The position numbers and the translations under genes are program-made. Shown here in pieces: positions 53,155-64,000 of a DNA stretch of 64,000 nucleotides. The notes below the pieces were generated by a model. The model made no database searches. It was not told the origin of the DNA and saw nothing but the letters and a program-made list of their open reading frames with translations. The stretch lies in the NCBI GenBank assembly GCA_015065455.1, contig SVQI01000005.1, forward strand, positions 35,736-99,735. Direction: 5' to 3'. The stretch comes from Oscillospiraceae bacterium (GTDB lineage: Bacteria > Bacillota > Clostridia > Oscillospirales > CAG-272). The first letter of the stretch is position 1, and every line of letters starts with the position of its first letter.

Positions 53155-56100
53155 ATGGAACAGAGCATGGAACATAATATATTTGACTCTATACGCATTA
53201 GTCTGGCTGACCCCGAAAAGATCAGAGCTTGGTCATCGGGTGAGGTTAAGCGTCCCGAAACTATAAACTACAGAACGCTTAAGGCTGAAAGAGATGGTCT
53301 TTACTGCGAACGTATCTTTGGTCCTACAAAGGACTGGGAATGTATGTGCGGTAAATACAAGAGAGTACGCTATAAGGGTAAGGTATGTGAAAAGTGCGGT
53401 GTTGAAGTTACAACCAAAAAGGTTCGCCGTGAACGTATGGGACATATCGAACTCGCGGCTCCCGTTTCTCATATCTGGTATTTTAGAGCAATCCCCTCAA
53501 GAATGGGTCTCCTTCTTGACATTTCTCCCCGTTTACTTGAAAAGGTTCTTTATTTCGCTCAGTATATAGTAATTGATCCCGGTACAACCCCTCTTGAAAA
53601 GAAGCAGCTTCTTACAGAGCGTGAGTACAGAGATAATCTTGAGCGTTATGAAAACGACTTTAAGGTTGGTATGGGTGCTGAAGCTATAAAAGAGCTTCTC
53701 AAAGAGCTTGACGTCGAAAAGCTCGCAGAAGAGCTCAAGGCAGAGCTTGCAACTGCAACAGGTCAGAAAAAGCTCCGTATAATCAAGAGACTTGAAGTTG
53801 TTGAAGCTTTCAGAAAGTCCGGTAACAGACCCGAATGGATGATCCTTGATGTAATTCCGGTTATTCCTCCGGAAATTCGTCCTATGGTTCAGCTTGACGG
53901 TGGAAGATATGCAACGTCAGACCTTAACGACCTTTACCGTCGTGTTATTAACAGAAATAATCGTCTTAAGAGACTTATCGAGCTTAATGCTCCCGATATT
54001 ATTATAAGAAACGAAAAACGTATGCTTCAGGAAGCTGTTGACGCTTTGTTCGACAACGGAAGAAGAGGTAAACCCGTAACAGGTCCTAACAACCGTCCTT
54101 TGAAGTCGTTGTCAGAAATGCTCCGCGGTAAGCAGGGACGTTTCCGTCAGAACCTTCTCGGTAAGCGTGTTGACTATTCAGGCCGTTCGGTTATCGTTGT
54201 TGGTCCCGAACTTAAGATTTATCAGTGTGGTCTTCCTAAAGAGATGGCACTTGAACTCTTCAAGCCCTTTGTTATGAAGCGCCTTGTTGAAACACAGAAG
54301 GCATCTAATATTAAAGAGGCTAAGAAGAAGGTAGAAAAAGTAGATCCGGATGTATGGGACGCACTTGAAAACGTTATTAAAGAACATCCTGTTCTTCTTA
54401 ACCGTGCTCCTACACTTCACCGTCTTTCTATTCAGGCGTTCGAACCTGTTCTTGTAGAGGGTAGAGCAATTAAACTTCATCCGCTCGTATGTACAGCGTT
54501 TAACGCGGACTTCGACGGTGACCAGATGCCTGTTCACGTTCCGCTTTCAGCAGAAGCTCAGGCAGAAGCACGTTTCCTTATGCTTTCTGCAAACAACTTG
54601 CTTAAACCTGCTGACGGTAGAGCAGTAACAGTTCCTTCTCAGGATATGGTCCTCGGTTCGTTCTATCTTACAATAGATAAGGCGGGCGAAAAAGGCGAGG
54701 GAAGAGTATTCCGTGATTTTGATGAAGCTATGATGGCTTATGAAAATAAGCAGCTCGGACTTCACGCTCCTATTAAGGTTCGTATTTCGCGTGAGATAAA
54801 CGGTGAAACTGTTACCGGCGTTATTGACGCGACACTCGGAAGACTTATATTCAACAGCATAATTCCTCAGGACCTCGGTTTTGTTGACAGAAGCGATCCT
54901 TCAAAGCTCCTTGACCTCGAAATTATGTTTACTGCAGGCAAGAAACAGCTTGGTCAGATCGTTGACCGTTGTATCAAAATTCACGGCGCGTCAGTTACAG
55001 CTACCGTTCTTGACAATATCAAGAAGTTAGGTTATAAATACTCCACAAAGGCGTCTATCTCTATTTCTTACGCAGACGTTACGATTCCTCCCGAAAAGTA
55101 CACCTTGATCAGCGAAGCTGAAAATAAGGTTGCTGAAATCCAGGAACACTTTATGTACGGTGAACTTACAGAAGAAGAACGTTACCGTAACGTTATCGCG
55201 GTATGGGAAAAGACAACAAAAGACGTTGTTGCAGCACTCCAGACAAGCTTTGACCGTTATAACTCAATCAAGATGATGAGTGACTCCGGTGCCCGTGGTA
55301 ACATTACACAGATGCGTCAGCTCGCAGGTATGCGTGGTCTTATGTTTGCTACAAACGGACGTACGATGGAAATTCCGATTAAGTCGAACTTCCGTGAAGG
55401 TCTTAATATACTTGAATACTTTATCGCTGCGAGAGGTGCTCGTAAGAGTCTTTCGGATACAGCGCTTCGTACAGCCGACTCCGGTTACCTTACAAGACGT
55501 CTCGTTGACGTATCTCAGGAAGTTATCGTTCGTGAGGATGACTGCGGATCGACAGAAGGTTACTGGGTAAGCACAATCAAGGATGGCGGAGATGTTATCG
55601 AGCCGTTCAAGGACAGACTTGTTGGACGTTATACTATCGGTGACGTAGTTGATGCAAACAATAACGTAATTGTTGCAGGCGATACTATGATGACTGAAGA
55701 AGATGCTGACAGAATTATTGCTGCAGGTATCGAAAAGGTATATATCCGTACTGTTCTTAAATGTAAAGCAAGACACGGCGTTTGTGCAAAATGTTACGGT
55801 GCTGACCTTGCTTCAGGTAAATCGGTTAACGTTGGTGAAGCTGTTGGTATTATCGCGGCTCAGTCTATCGGTGAACCCGGTACACAGCTTACGATGAGAA
55901 CGTTCCATACCGGTGGTGTTGCCGGATCAGATATTACGCAGGGTCTTCCCAGAGTTGAAGAACTCTTTGAAGCGCGTAGACCTAAGAAGACAGCTATTAT
56001 TGCTGAAATTTCCGGTAACGTTACTATTCAGGACGTTAAGAGAACAAGAAACGTTACTATTACTTCTGTTGAAACGGGCGAAAGCTCATCTTATGCAGTT

Positions 56101-56709
56101 CCTTACGGTATGAGCATAATTGTTGCCGAGGGTGATTACGTAAGTGCAGGACAGCCTTTGACTGAAGGTTATATGAGCCCTGCTGACATAGCAAGAGTTA
56201 GCGGACTTGACGCGGTATATGACTACATTATCCGCGAAGTTCAGCGTGTGTACCGTTTGCAGTCTGTTGAAATCAACGACAAGCATATCGAAGTTATTAC
56301 ACGTCAGATGACACGTAAGGTTCGAGTTGAGGATTCGGGTGATACAAACTTGTTGCTCGGCTCTATGGTTGACGTTAACGAATATAATGATGAAAATGCC
56401 GCAATTCAGGCAAGAATTGATGCAGGCGAGCGCGATCTCTGTCTTGCTACAGTATCTCCTGTATTGCTTGGTATTACAAAAGCCGCATTGCTTACAGAAT
56501 CCTTCCTTTCTGCTGCATCATTCCAGGAAACTACAAAGGTTCTTACAGATGCTGCTATCAGAGGTAAGGTTGACCACTTGCTCGGTCTTAAGGAAAACGT
56601 TATTATCGGTAAGCTTATTCCTGCAGGTACCGGTCTTCAGAGATACCGCAGTGTAGAAATTGATAAGAACGAATCTGAACAGACAGAGACGGCTATTGTT
56701 GAAGAATAA
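53155..56709 (+). CDS. rpoC: RNA polymerase beta' subunit
   Basis: About 1184 residues. The N-terminal zinc site ([20 protein letters not shown]), the catalytic NADFDGDQM near residue 460, the bridge-helix region and the second zinc site ([13 protein letters not shown]) are present. I prefer ATG 53155, which follows AAGGAG and fits the family; an ATG at 53137 overlaps the rpoB stop and could give a six-residue longer form by coupling. Confidence 0.99.
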   Translation: MEQSMEHNIFDSIRISLADPEKIRAWSSGEVKRPETINYRTLKAERDGLYCERIFGPTKDWECMCGKYKRVRYKGKVCEKCGVEVTTKKVRRERMGHIELAAPVSHIWYFRAIPSRMGLLLDISPRLLEKVLYFAQYIVIDPGTTPLEKKQLLTEREYRDNLERYENDFKVGMGAEAIKELLKELDVEKLAEELKAELATATGQKKLRIIKRLEVVEAFRKSGNRPEWMILDVIPVIPPEIRPMVQLDGGRYATSDLNDLYRRVINRNNRLKRLIELNAPDIIIRNEKRMLQEAVDALFDNGRRGKPVTGPNNRPLKSLSEMLRGKQGRFRQNLLGKRVDYSGRSVIVVGPELKIYQCGLPKEMALELFKPFVMKRLVETQKASNIKEAKKKVEKVDPDVWDALENVIKEHPVLLNRAPTLHRLSIQAFEPVLVEGRAIKLHPLVCTAFNADFDGDQMPVHVPLSAEAQAEARFLMLSANNLLKPADGRAVTVPSQDMVLGSFYLTIDKAGEKGEGRVFRDFDEAMMAYENKQLGLHAPIKVRISREINGETVTGVIDATLGRLIFNSIIPQDLGFVDRSDPSKLLDLEIMFTAGKKQLGQIVDRCIKIHGASVTATVLDNIKKLGYKYSTKASISISYADVTIPPEKYTLISEAENKVAEIQEHFMYGELTEEERYRNVIAVWEKTTKDVVAALQTSFDRYNSIKMMSDSGARGNITQMRQLAGMRGLMFATNGRTMEIPIKSNFREGLNILEYFIAARGARKSLSDTALRTADSGYLTRRLVDVSQEVIVREDDCGSTEGYWVSTIKDGGDVIEPFKDRLVGRYTIGDVVDANNNVIVAGDTMMTEEDADRIIAAGIEKVYIRTVLKCKARHGVCAKCYGADLASGKSVNVGEAVGIIAAQSIGEPGTQLTMRTFHTGGVAGSDITQGLPRVEELFEARRPKKTAIIAEISGNVTIQDVKRTRNVTITSVETGESSSYAVPYGMSIIVAEGDYVSAGQPLTEGYMSPADIARVSGLDAVYDYIIREVQRVYRLQSVEINDKHIEVITRQMTRKVRVEDSGDTNLLLGSMVDVNEYNDENAAIQARIDAGERDLCLATVSPVLLGITKAALLTESFLSAASFQETTKVLTDAAIRGKVDHLLGLKENVIIGKLIPAGTGLQRYRSVEIDKNESEQTETAIVEE

Positions 56710-56715
56710 TATTAT

Positions 56716-56752
56716 AAAAAAGAGAGCTTTTATAAAAAGGCTCTCTTTTTTT
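56716..56752 (+). terminator. intrinsic terminator of rpoBC
   Basis: AAAGAGAGC/GCTCTCTTT stem with T8 run. Confidence 0.9.
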
Positions 56753-56866
56753 GCGTTTTAATTACATATGTATTTTAGTTATAGTAGTGAAAAATGTGAA
56801 TGTTGGGTTTGTGTTCTGTATGAAAATTGTGCAAAACGTAGAAAAATTGCATAAATTTAATCGCTC

Positions 56867-56970
56867 TTGACAATTATAAGAGGCGATGGTATAATATAAC
56901 ATATCTACCTATGCTTTGGCATAATTATGCCTATTTGTAGGGTAGAAAATATTGAAGAAGGAGGAAGAAT
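56867..56970 (+). promoter_or_regulatory. str-operon promoter and rpsL leader hairpin
   Basis: TTGACA (56867-56872), 17-bp spacer, TATAAT (56890-56895). The leader has CTACC (56905-56909) paired with GGTAG (56941-56945) around the perfect palindrome GGCATAATTATGCC (56918-56931). It ends at the GGAGGA ribosome site. Feedback by S12 or S7 is possible but not shown. Confidence 0.8.
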
Positions 56971-57381
56971 ATGCCAACCTTTAACCAGTTAGTAAGACAG
57001 GGCAGAGCAGAAAAGCAGTACAAGTCTAAAGCACCCGTGCTTCAGAAGGGATTCAACACAATTAAGAACGTTCCCACTGATTTCAGTGCTCCTCAGAAGC
57101 GTGGTGTTTGCACCAAAGTTTCTACAACAAGCCCTAAGAAGCCTAACTCAGCTCTTCGTAAGATTGCCAGAGTTCGCTTGACAAATGGTCTTGAAGCTAC
57201 AACCTATATCCCCGGTATCGGTCACAACCTTCAGGAACACTCAGTTGTACTCATCAGAGGCGGAAGGGTTAGAGACCTCCCCGGTGTGCGTTATCACATC
57301 ATCAGAGGTAGTTTGGATGCTCAGGGCGTTGCAAACCGCAAGCAGAGCAGATCCAAGTACGGTGCAAAGAGACCTAAGTAA
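56971..57381 (+). CDS. rpsL: 30S ribosomal protein S12
   Basis: 136 residues. Decoding-centre protein with [24 protein letters not shown] and [16 protein letters not shown]. The streptomycin-related lysines (in PKKPNS and RVRDLPG regions) look wild type. First gene of rpsL-rpsG-fusA-tuf. Confidence 0.99.
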   Translation: MPTFNQLVRQGRAEKQYKSKAPVLQKGFNTIKNVPTDFSAPQKRGVCTKVSTTSPKKPNSALRKIARVRLTNGLEATTYIPGIGHNLQEHSVVLIRGGRVRDLPGVRYHIIRGSLDAQGVANRKQSRSKYGAKRPK

Positions 57382-57552
57382 GTCTTAGCATCAAGTTATT
57401 TTTAAGGTAACACATGAATATCGTCATTGCGATTATCCGAATGACCGGTACTTATTTATATATAAATAACTGACCGACTCGGAAAAAGCATGTACGAAGT
57501 TATTCTTCGAGTACCTATGAATTCATTATCATTTATGAAGGAGGGAAGATCC

Positions 57553-58023
57553 GTGCCAAGAAGAGGTCAAATTACAAAAAGAGATGTATTGCCCGATCCT
57601 TTGTACAATTCTAAACTTGTAACAAAGCTCATCAACAACATTATGTATGATGGTAAGAAGGGTGTTGCTCAGAAAATTGTTTACGATGCATTCGCAGCTG
57701 TTGAAGAAAAGACAGGAAAGAACGCACTCGAACAGTTTAACGCTGCTATGGAAAACGTTATGCCTGTACTTGAAGTAAAGGCTCGCCGTGTAGGTGGTTC
57801 AACATATCAGGTTCCTATGGAAGTAAGAGCAGAAAGAAGACAGACACTCGGCCTTCGTTGGTTGACAGCATACGCAAGAACTCGCGGTGAAAAGACAATG
57901 TCTGAAAGACTCGCGAACGAAATTATGGATGCTATCAACAGCACAGGCGGTGCTTTCAAAAAGAAAGAAGAAACACACAGAATGGCTGAAGCTAACAAAG
58001 CTTTTGCACATTACAGATATTAA
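57553..58023 (+). CDS. rpsG: 30S ribosomal protein S7
   Basis: 156 residues starting at a GTG (57553) after AAGGAGGG. The mature start [20 protein letters not shown] is family-typical; upstream in-frame codons from 57490 precede the ribosome site and are not family-like. The core [20 protein letters not shown] and RWL are present. The 171-base gap after rpsL includes a perfect 18-bp AT palindrome (57452-57469) and further short pairings, a possible S7 binding site; no gene is seen there. Confidence 0.98.
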   Translation: MPRRGQITKRDVLPDPLYNSKLVTKLINNIMYDGKKGVAQKIVYDAFAAVEEKTGKNALEQFNAAMENVMPVLEVKARRVGGSTYQVPMEVRAERRQTLGLRWLTAYARTRGEKTMSERLANEIMDAINSTGGAFKKKEETHRMAEANKAFAHYRY

Positions 58024-58051
58024 TAATGCCGCATAATAAGGAGATATTATA

Positions 58052-60142
58052 ATGCCAAGAGAATATACACTTGAAAAAACACGTAATATAGGCATTATGG
58101 CACATATCGACGCCGGTAAGACAACAACCACAGAGCGTATCCTGTTCTACACAGGTAAGACTCATAAGATGGGTGAAACACACGACGGCGGCGCAACGAT
58201 GGACTGGATGGTTCAGGAACAGGAAAGAGGTATCACGATTACATCTGCTGCTACCACATGTTTCTGGAAGAACCACCGTATCAACATCATTGATACCCCC
58301 GGACACGTTGACTTTACTGTTGAAGTTGAGCGTTCTCTCAGAGTTCTCGACGGTTCAGTAACAGTATTGTGTGCTAAGGGCGGCGTTGAACCTCAGTCTG
58401 AAACTGTATGGCGTCAGGCTGACAAATACGGCGTTCCGCGTATGGCTTATGTTAACAAGATGGATATTATGGGTGCAAACTTCTACCGTGTTGTTAATAT
58501 GATGCACGAAAGACTTAAGGCGAATGCTGTGCCGATTCAGCTCCCGATTGGTGCCGAGGATACTTTCAGAGGTATCATCGACCTTCTCAACATGGAAGCT
58601 GACGTATATTACGATGAATTAGGTAAAGATATGCGTATCGAACCCATTCCGGAAGATATGCTCGAAATGGCTCAGGAATACCGTGCAAAGCTTATTGAAG
58701 CTGTTGCTGAAACAGACGATGCTTTGCTTGATAAGTTCTTCAACGATGAAGAAATTACAGTAGACGAGCTTAAGGTTGCTATTCGTAAGGCAACAATCGC
58801 TAACCAGATCGTTCCCGTTGTTTGTGGAACATCTTATAAAAACAAGGGTGTACAGAAGCTTCTCGACGCTATCGTTGATTATATGCCTGCACCTATTGAC
58901 GTACCTGCCATTACAGGTATAAACCCTGATACAGAGCAGGAAGAAACACGTCCTTCATCTGATGAAGAACCCTTCGCAGCTCTTGCATTCAAGATTATGA
59001 CAGACCCGTTCGTAGGAAAGCTTTGCTTCTTCCGTGTTTATTCGGGTATTATTGAAACAGGATCTACAGCGTTCAACTCTGTAAAGGGCGCGCGTGAAAG
59101 ATTCGGTCGTATTCTTCAGATGCACTCAAACGAGCGTCAGGATATTGACAAGTGTTATGCAGGTGATATTGCCGCAGTTGTAGGCGTTAAGAATACAACT
59201 ACAGGTGATACACTTTGTGATGAAAAGCATCCCATTATTCTTGAATCAATGGAATTCCCGGATCCTGTTATCCGTGTTGCTATTGAGCCTAAAACAAAGG
59301 CAGGTCAGGAAAAACTCGGTATTGCTTTGTCAAAACTTGCAGAAGAAGACCCCACATTCAAGACTTATACAGACGATGATACAGGACAAACTATCATCGC
59401 GGGTATGGGTGAGCTTCACCTCGAAGTTATCGTTGACCGTTTGCTTCGTGAATTTAAGGTTGAAGCTAACGTAGGTAAGCCTCAGGTTTCTTACAAGGAA
59501 ACTATCAGACGTGCTGCATATTCCGATACGAAGTATGCTCGTCAGTCAGGTGGTAAAGGTCAGTACGGTCACGTTAAGATCACTATTGAGCCTAACGAAG
59601 CAGGTAAGGGTTACGAATTTATCAACAAGATTGTTGGTGGTGCTATTCCTAAGGAATACATTCCCGCAGTTGATGCAGGTATCCAGGGTGCTATGCAGAC
59701 CGGTACTGTTGCAGGCTACAACGTTGTTGACGTTAAGGTAACACTTGAAGACGGTTCTTACCACGAAGTTGACTCTTCTGAAATGGCATTTAAGATTGCC
59801 GGTTCTATGGCGTTCAAGGATGCGATGAAGAAGGCAGATCCCGTTCTTACAGAGCCTGTTATGAAGGTTGTAGTAATTACACCTGAAGATTACATGGGCG
59901 ATGTAATCGGTGATATCAACTCAAGACGTGGACAGATTCAGTCTATGGAAGCAGTTTCAGGCGCACAGGAAATCAACTCTTTTGTTCCGTTGTCTGAAAT
60001 GTTTGGTTACGCTACAGACCTCCGTTCCAAGACACAGGGACGTGGTCAGTACTCTATGGAGCCCAGCCACTTTGCTGAAGTTCCGAAATCAATTATGGAA
60101 ACACTTGTTTCTGCAAGAATGAAGAATCAAGAAAATAAATAA
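58052..60142 (+). CDS. fusA: elongation factor G
   Basis: Translocase GTPase, 696 residues. G1 is [18 protein letters not shown]3 is [19 protein letters not shown] and G4 is [12 protein letters not shown]. Domain IV has [12 protein letters not shown] and the C-terminus ends in the usual domain V. The start is 29 bases after rpsG with AAGGAG. Confidence 0.99.
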   Translation: MPREYTLEKTRNIGIMAHIDAGKTTTTERILFYTGKTHKMGETHDGGATMDWMVQEQERGITITSAATTCFWKNHRINIIDTPGHVDFTVEVERSLRVLDGSVTVLCAKGGVEPQSETVWRQADKYGVPRMAYVNKMDIMGANFYRVVNMMHERLKANAVPIQLPIGAEDTFRGIIDLLNMEADVYYDELGKDMRIEPIPEDMLEMAQEYRAKLIEAVAETDDALLDKFFNDEEITVDELKVAIRKATIANQIVPVVCGTSYKNKGVQKLLDAIVDYMPAPIDVPAITGINPDTEQEETRPSSDEEPFAALAFKIMTDPFVGKLCFFRVYSGIIETGSTAFNSVKGARERFGRILQMHSNERQDIDKCYAGDIAAVVGVKNTTTGDTLCDEKHPIILESMEFPDPVIRVAIEPKTKAGQEKLGIALSKLAEEDPTFKTYTDDDTGQTIIAGMGELHLEVIVDRLLREFKVEANVGKPQVSYKETIRRAAYSDTKYARQSGGKGQYGHVKITIEPNEAGKGYEFINKIVGGAIPKEYIPAVDAGIQGAMQTGTVAGYNVVDVKVTLEDGSYHEVDSSEMAFKIAGSMAFKDAMKKADPVLTEPVMKVVVITPEDYMGDVIGDINSRRGQIQSMEAVSGAQEINSFVPLSEMFGYATDLRSKTQGRGQYSMEPSHFAEVPKSIMETLVSARMKNQENK

Positions 60143-60165
60143 TAAAACTTAGGAGGAATTGAAAA

Positions 60166-61371
60166 ATGTCTAAGGAAAAATTTGAAAGAACGAAACCCCA
60201 TGTAAACATTGGTACAATCGGTCACGTTGACCACGGTAAGACAACTCTTACAGCAGCTATCACAAGAACACTCTCTCTTACAAACGATAAGATCGAGTTC
60301 CAGGCTTACGATCAGATCGACAATGCTCCCGAAGAAAGAGCAAGAGGTATCACAATCAATACAAGACACGTTGAATATGAAACAGCTAATCGTCACTACG
60401 CTCACGTTGACTGCCCCGGACACGCTGACTATGTTAAAAATATGATCACTGGTGCAGCTCAGATGGACGGTGCAATCCTCGTTGTTGCAGCATCTGACGG
60501 TCCCCTTCAGCAGACTCGTGAACACGTTCTCCTTGCTCGTCAGGTTAACGTTCCCCAGATCGTTGTTTTCATGAACAAGACAGACCTTGTTGACGACGAA
60601 GAACTTCTCGAACTCGTAGAAATGGAAATCCGTGATCTCCTTTCTCAGTACGAATTTGACGGTGACAACACACCTATCATTCGTGGTTCTGCTCGTACAG
60701 CTCTTGAATGCACATCTTCTGATATCAACTCTCCTGAATACGCTCCTATCCTTGAGCTCATGAACGCTGTTGACGAATACATTCCTACTCCTGACAGACA
60801 GAGCGATCTTCCTTTCCTTATGCCTGTTGAAGACGTATTCTCCATTTCCGGTCGTGGTACAGTTGCTACAGGTAGAGTTGAACGTGGTACAGTTAAAGTA
60901 TCTGACACAGTTGAAATCGTTGGTCTCGCTAACGAAAACAAGACAACAGTTGTTACAGGTGTTGAAATGTTCCACAAGCTTCTCGACCAGGCTGAAGCTG
61001 GTGACAACGTAGGTCTTCTCCTCCGTGGTATTGCAAAGAACGAAATCGAAAGAGGACAGGTTCTCTGTAAGCCCGGTTCTATCCAGCCTCACACAAAGTT
61101 TGTAGGTCAGGTTTATATCCTTACTGAAAAAGAAGGCGGACGTCAGAAGCCCTTCTTCTCTGGTTACAGACCTCAGTTCTATCTCAGAACAACAGACGTT
61201 ACCGGTGTTATCGGTCTTCCTGAAGACGTTGAAATGTGCAAACCCGGCGACAACGTAAACATCACAGTTGAACTCATTACACCCGTAGCTATCGAAAAGG
61301 GTCTCCGTTTCGCTATCCGTGAAGGCGGTAGAACAGTTGGTTCCGGCGTTGTAAGCGAAATCATTGAATAA
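60166..61371 (+). CDS. tuf: elongation factor Tu
   Basis: 401 residues. GTP motifs are [29 protein letters not shown] and NKTD (where most EF-Tu have NKCD or NKVD). The effector loop is [19 protein letters not shown]. Codon use is strongly biased. It is the last gene of the str operon, 24 bases after fusA. Confidence 0.99.
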   Translation: MSKEKFERTKPHVNIGTIGHVDHGKTTLTAAITRTLSLTNDKIEFQAYDQIDNAPEERARGITINTRHVEYETANRHYAHVDCPGHADYVKNMITGAAQMDGAILVVAASDGPLQQTREHVLLARQVNVPQIVVFMNKTDLVDDEELLELVEMEIRDLLSQYEFDGDNTPIIRGSARTALECTSSDINSPEYAPILELMNAVDEYIPTPDRQSDLPFLMPVEDVFSISGRGTVATGRVERGTVKVSDTVEIVGLANENKTTVVTGVEMFHKLLDQAEAGDNVGLLLRGIAKNEIERGQVLCKPGSIQPHTKFVGQVYILTEKEGGRQKPFFSGYRPQFYLRTTDVTGVIGLPEDVEMCKPGDNVNITVELITPVAIEKGLRFAIREGGRTVGSGVVSEIIE

Positions 61372-61396
61372 TCATAACTGATTATATACAAAAATC

Positions 61397-61425
61397 AGGC
61401 AGAGCTTAAATGCTCTGCCTTTTTT
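61397..61425 (+). terminator. intrinsic terminator of the str operon
   Basis: AGGCAGAGC/GCTCTGCCT stem with T7 run. Confidence 0.92.
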
Positions 61426-61472
61426 GTATTATTAAATTATTTACAATGTATCATAGGTTATTATTATAATCA

Positions 61473-61519
61473 ACTATTCATTATTTATTTGTAATCCTTA
61501 CGAATGAGTGATGAATAGT
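61473..61519. repeat. inverted repeat between tuf and tRNA-Arg
   Basis: ACTATTCAT (61473-61481) and ATGAATAGT (61511-61519) form a 9-bp inverted repeat with a 29-base loop. Similar ACTATTCATTATT-type repeats are common in intergenic DNA of gut bacteria. Function unknown. Confidence 0.5.
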
Positions 61520-61546
61520 AAATAAAAAAAATGAATAATACAAAAC

Positions 61547-61585
61547 AAAAAATCCCTTTCGACATACGTCGAAATGGGATTTTTT
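61547..61585 (-). terminator. terminator of tRNA-Arg
   Basis: AAATCCC/GGGATTT with inner TCGAC/GTCGA and ATAC loop, flanked by A and T runs, just past the tRNA 3' end on the minus strand. Confidence 0.85.
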
Positions 61586-61592
61586 GTTTTGG

Positions 61593-61666
61593 CCTGCCCG
61601 ATAGGATTCGAACCTACGACCTTCAGAGTCGGAGTCTGACGCGCTATCCAGCTGTGCCACGGGCAG
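61593..61666 (-). tRNA. tRNA-Arg (anticodon CCG)
   Basis: Cloverleaf on the minus strand. The acceptor CTGCCCG (61660-61666) pairs with CGGGCAG (61594-61600), discriminator G. The D-arm contains AGCTGGATA. The anticodon stem TCAGA/TCTGA encloses loop CTCCGAC, giving anticodon CCG, which reads CGG. The T-arm is GTAGG-TTCGAAT-CCTAT. The D-stem has one A-C mismatch. CCA is not fully encoded (CC follows the discriminator). Confidence 0.95.
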
Positions 61667-61693
61667 ATGCTTTACATTGTTTTTATTCATAAT

Positions 61694-61722
61694 AGTATAA
61701 CACATAAAAAATATAATGTAAA
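61694..61722 (-). promoter_or_regulatory. promoter of tRNA-Arg
   Basis: Minus-strand TTTACA (61717-61722), 17-bp spacer, TATACT (61694-61699), about 28 bases before the tRNA. Confidence 0.8.
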
Positions 61723-61760
61723 GGGCGTTTTTGACAGTAAAAAATTAAAAATATTACAAA

Positions 61761-61825
61761 AAAATCAATATTTTTGAAAAAATATTGATTTTACTGTTTA
61801 AATGATTTAAAATATATGTTATAAT
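61761..61825 (+). promoter_or_regulatory. fhs upstream palindrome and promoter candidate
   Basis: A perfect AT-rich inverted repeat of 15-base arms (61761-61775 and 61778-61792, loop of two bases) precedes a candidate promoter TTTAAA (61797-61802), 17-bp spacer, TATAAT (61820-61825). The palindrome abuts the -35 and could be an operator or upstream terminator. Confidence 0.6.
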
Positions 61826-61864
61826 TAACCTGAATAATGATTTTTTTACAGGAGGGCATACATA

Positions 61865-63538
61865 ATGCTTACTGACATTCAAATTTCACAAAACGCTTCT
61901 ATGAAGCCTATTACCGAAATTGCTGAAAAATTAGGCGTAAACCCCGATGAACTCGAACTTTACGGAAAATATAAGGCGAAGATTACTAACGATTTTATTA
62001 AGCGTAATTCCGACAAAAAGGACGGAAAGCTTATACTTGTTACAGCAATCAACCCTACTCCCGCAGGAGAAGGTAAGACTACAACATCTATCGGTCTCGG
62101 ACAGGCTATGGAGAAGATTGGAAAGAAGGCTGTTATTGCTCTCCGTGAACCCTCACTTGGCCCGGTGTTTGGTGTAAAGGGTGGCGCTGCAGGTGGCGGT
62201 TACGCTCAGGTAGTTCCTATGGAAGACATCAACCTTCACTTTACAGGTGACTTCCATGCGATTACAGCTGCAAACAATTTGCTTTGCGCTATGATAGACA
62301 ATCATATCCACCAGGGAAATGCACTTGGCATTGACCAGAGAAGAATTCTCTTCAAGAGAGTAACGGATACAAATGACAGAGCGTTGCGTAACACGATCTG
62401 CGGACTTGGTTCAAAGGTTGACGGTATTCCGCGTGAAGATCACTTTATGATTACCGTTGCAAGTGAGGTTATGGCTATTCTTTGTCTTGCGGATTCCGTA
62501 ACAGACCTTAAGGAAAGACTTGGTGACATTCTCGTTGCTTATAAATACGACGGATCTCCCGTTTATTGCCGCGATATCAAGGCAAACGGCGCTATGACAG
62601 CTCTTCTTAAAGACGCTTTGAAGCCTAACCTTGTTCAGACACTTGAAAACACTCCTGCGCTTATTCACGGCGGTCCTTTTGCTAATATTGCTCACGGCTG
62701 TAACTCTGTAAGAGCTACAAAGCTTGCGCTTAAGCTTGCAGATTACGCTATTACAGAAGCTGGCTTCGGTGCTGACCTTGGTGCTGAAAAGTTCCTCGAT
62801 ATCAAGTGCCGTATGGCAGGAATTGCTCCTTCTACTATCGTACTTGTTGCTACAGTTCGTGCTTTGAAATATAATGGTGGAGTTCCCAAGACCGAGCTTA
62901 AGACAGAAAACCTCGAAGCATTGAAGAAGGGTATATGCAACCTTGAAGCTCATATTGATAATATTGCAAAGTTTGGCGTTCCTTGTGTTGTTGCAATCAA
63001 CCGCTTTGATACCGACAGCGAGGCTGAACTCAACTATATTGAAGAAGTTTGTAAAAAGAAGGGTGCAGAATTTGCCCTCTCCGATGTATTTGCAAAGGGC
63101 GGCGACGGCGGAATCGAGCTTGCAAAGAAGGTAGTTGAATCTTGCGAAAAAGAAGCAAACTTCAAGTTTATATACGATGAATCACTTTCAATTTGCGAGA
63201 AGATTGAAACTGTTGCAAAAGAAATATACGGTGCTGACGGCGTGACCTTTACAGCACAGGCTCAGAATGCTATCAAGCAGATCGAAGCTCTTGATGAAAA
63301 ATATAAGAAGTATCCTATATGCGTTGCTAAGACACAGTATTCGCTTTCCGATGATCCTGCTCTTCTCGGAAGACCCAGCAATTTCACAGTTACTGTTCGT
63401 GACGTAACACTTTCTGCGGGCGCTCACTTTATCGTTGTTTTGACTGGCAATATAATGACAATGCCCGGACTTCCTAAAGTTCCTGCAGCAGAAAACATTG
63501 ACGTTGACGATGACGGTATTATTACAGGATTATTCTAA
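61865..63538 (+). CDS. fhs: formate-tetrahydrofolate ligase
   Basis: Makes 10-formyl-THF from formate, ATP and THF. The 557-residue protein has the P-loop [18 protein letters not shown] and family stretches [35 protein letters not shown] and [16 protein letters not shown]. The product feeds PurN and PurH encoded at 13-15 kb. AGGAGGG precedes the ATG. In acetogens it is part of the Wood-Ljungdahl pathway, but no other gene of that pathway is visible. Confidence 0.98.
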   Translation: MLTDIQISQNASMKPITEIAEKLGVNPDELELYGKYKAKITNDFIKRNSDKKDGKLILVTAINPTPAGEGKTTTSIGLGQAMEKIGKKAVIALREPSLGPVFGVKGGAAGGGYAQVVPMEDINLHFTGDFHAITAANNLLCAMIDNHIHQGNALGIDQRRILFKRVTDTNDRALRNTICGLGSKVDGIPREDHFMITVASEVMAILCLADSVTDLKERLGDILVAYKYDGSPVYCRDIKANGAMTALLKDALKPNLVQTLENTPALIHGGPFANIAHGCNSVRATKLALKLADYAITEAGFGADLGAEKFLDIKCRMAGIAPSTIVLVATVRALKYNGGVPKTELKTENLEALKKGICNLEAHIDNIAKFGVPCVVAINRFDTDSEAELNYIEEVCKKKGAEFALSDVFAKGGDGGIELAKKVVESCEKEANFKFIYDESLSICEKIETVAKEIYGADGVTFTAQAQNAIKQIEALDEKYKKYPICVAKTQYSLSDDPALLGRPSNFTVTVRDVTLSAGAHFIVVLTGNIMTMPGLPKVPAAENIDVDDDGIITGLF

Positions 63539-63541
63539 AAA

Positions 63542-63997
63542 ATGATAGAACTTGTTAAACAAACAGTGACAGCCTCTGCTATTGAAACAGAGGCTGTTGC
63601 AAAAGAGTTTGCAAATATTATCCGAGAGGATATGAAGAAAATATCGGGCGATAATCTTTTTTTAGCTCTCTACGGTGACGTAGGTGTTGGAAAGACGGTT
63701 TTTGTTCGAGGACTCGCATCAGTTATATGTCCCGATGATTACGTTCAGAGTCCTACTTATGCATTAGTGAACGAATACAAGGGCGAATATAGGATATGTC
63801 ATTACGATATGTACCGTATAACAAGCGAGGATGATCTCGAATCTACGGGCTTTTATGACTACAAAAATTGCATTATAGTTGCAGAGTGGTGCGAAAATAT
63901 TCCGTTTGCAATTCCCGACGAATACTATCGTATAGAAATATCAAAGATAGATGACGGGTGCGGAAGAAACATAAAAATTGAAAAGATTACGGAGTAA
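63542..63997 (+). CDS. tsaE: tRNA threonylcarbamoyladenosine biosynthesis ATPase TsaE
   Basis: Partner ATPase of TsaB-TsaD in making t6A37 of tRNA. 151 residues with Walker A LYGDVGVGKTVFVRGLA, the SPTYALVNEY motif, CHYDMYRI and the AEWCENIP block. It starts 3 bases after the fhs stop with no clear separate ribosome site, suggesting coupling to fhs. The stop codon lies at the right window edge, so the gene is complete. Confidence 0.95.
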   Translation: MIELVKQTVTASAIETEAVAKEFANIIREDMKKISGDNLFLALYGDVGVGKTVFVRGLASVICPDDYVQSPTYALVNEYKGEYRICHYDMYRITSEDDLESTGFYDYKNCIIVAEWCENIPFAIPDEYYRIEISKIDDGCGRNIKIEKITE

Positions 63998-64000
63998 TAA

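Noticed and set aside
60127-61092. 321-codon minus-strand frame
   Set aside because: Shadow of tuf created by strong codon bias; composition is not protein-like.
61481-61705. 74-codon minus-strand frame over the tRNA
   Set aside because: It spans the tRNA-Arg gene and its terminator, so it is not coding.
61865-63538. Wood-Ljungdahl gene cluster
   Set aside because: Only fhs is present; its neighbour is tsaE. A one-carbon supply role is sufficient.

Overview
The window looks like a chromosomal stretch of an AT-rich Firmicute of class Clostridia, probably an uncultured gut or animal-associated lineage. The evidence is the low-GC coding bias, strong GGAGG ribosome sites, near-consensus sigma-A promoters with 17-bp spacers, two T-box riboswitches, a Bacillus-type PurF with propeptide and Fe-S cysteines, and GC-rich multi-hairpin intergenic repeats of a kind common in gut Clostridia. 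I cannot name a genus. No phage, insertion sequence, CRISPR array or rRNA operon is visible. Almost every long reading frame is a housekeeping gene.

Layout. (1) 1-9.2 kb, minus strand: infC-rpmI-rplT behind a perfect sigma-A promoter, then a TrmH-family rRNA methyltransferase, dprA, topA, trmFO, plsX and rnc. (2) 9.2-12 kb, plus: a 26-codon membrane peptide, a stalk-domain membrane protein, a VanY-type carboxypeptidase and a nitroreductase. (3) 12-17.4 kb, minus: purine genes purE-purF-purN-purH plus a TIM-barrel epimerase-like gene. They are preceded by a previously unremarked 39-codon leader ORF whose stop codon forms the foot of an intrinsic terminator. (4) 17.4-27.3 kb, plus: Cys T-box, cysE, cysS and a lipoprotein; rpsO; a long hairpin leader and pnp; a MinD-like ATPase with a methylglyoxal-synthase-fold protein lacking the catalytic residues; Ser T-box and serS. 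(5) 27.3-30.2 kb: a repeat-rich gap, then rbfA, an NrnA-like phosphatase and truB on the minus strand. (6) 30.2-37.8 kb, plus: an SbcD/YhaO-like nuclease and a YhaN-like ATPase, a membrane protein, recG, yajC and a TIGR04086-like gene. (7) 37.8-44.9 kb: argS-yebC (minus), then two paralogous substrate-binding lipoproteins bracketing an mreB gene. (8) 44.9-48.9 kb: a second repeat-rich gap, a NagB-like/PIG-L-like pair, a Wzz-like protein and rpsT. (9) 49-61.4 kb, plus: rpoB-rpoC and the str operon rpsL-rpsG-fusA-tuf. (10) 61.4-64 kb: tRNA-Arg(CCG) on the minus strand, fhs and tsaE.

Functionally the window joins translation and RNA metabolism (initiation factor, ribosomal proteins, elongation factors, three aminoacyl-tRNA synthetases, RNase III, PNPase, TrmFO, TruB, RbfA, TsaE) with purine and one-carbon metabolism (Fhs supplies 10-formyl-THF used by PurN and PurH; TrmFO uses methylene-THF).

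The strongest candidates for something undescribed are the purE leader peptide/attenuator, an infC gene that apparently starts at AUA, the catalytically stripped methylglyoxal-synthase-like protein beside a MinD homologue without visible MinC/MinE, the lipoprotein-mreB-lipoprotein island with palindromic operators, and a composite multi-hairpin repeat present at two loci. All functional statements come from reading the sequence and from family knowledge; no database search was run.
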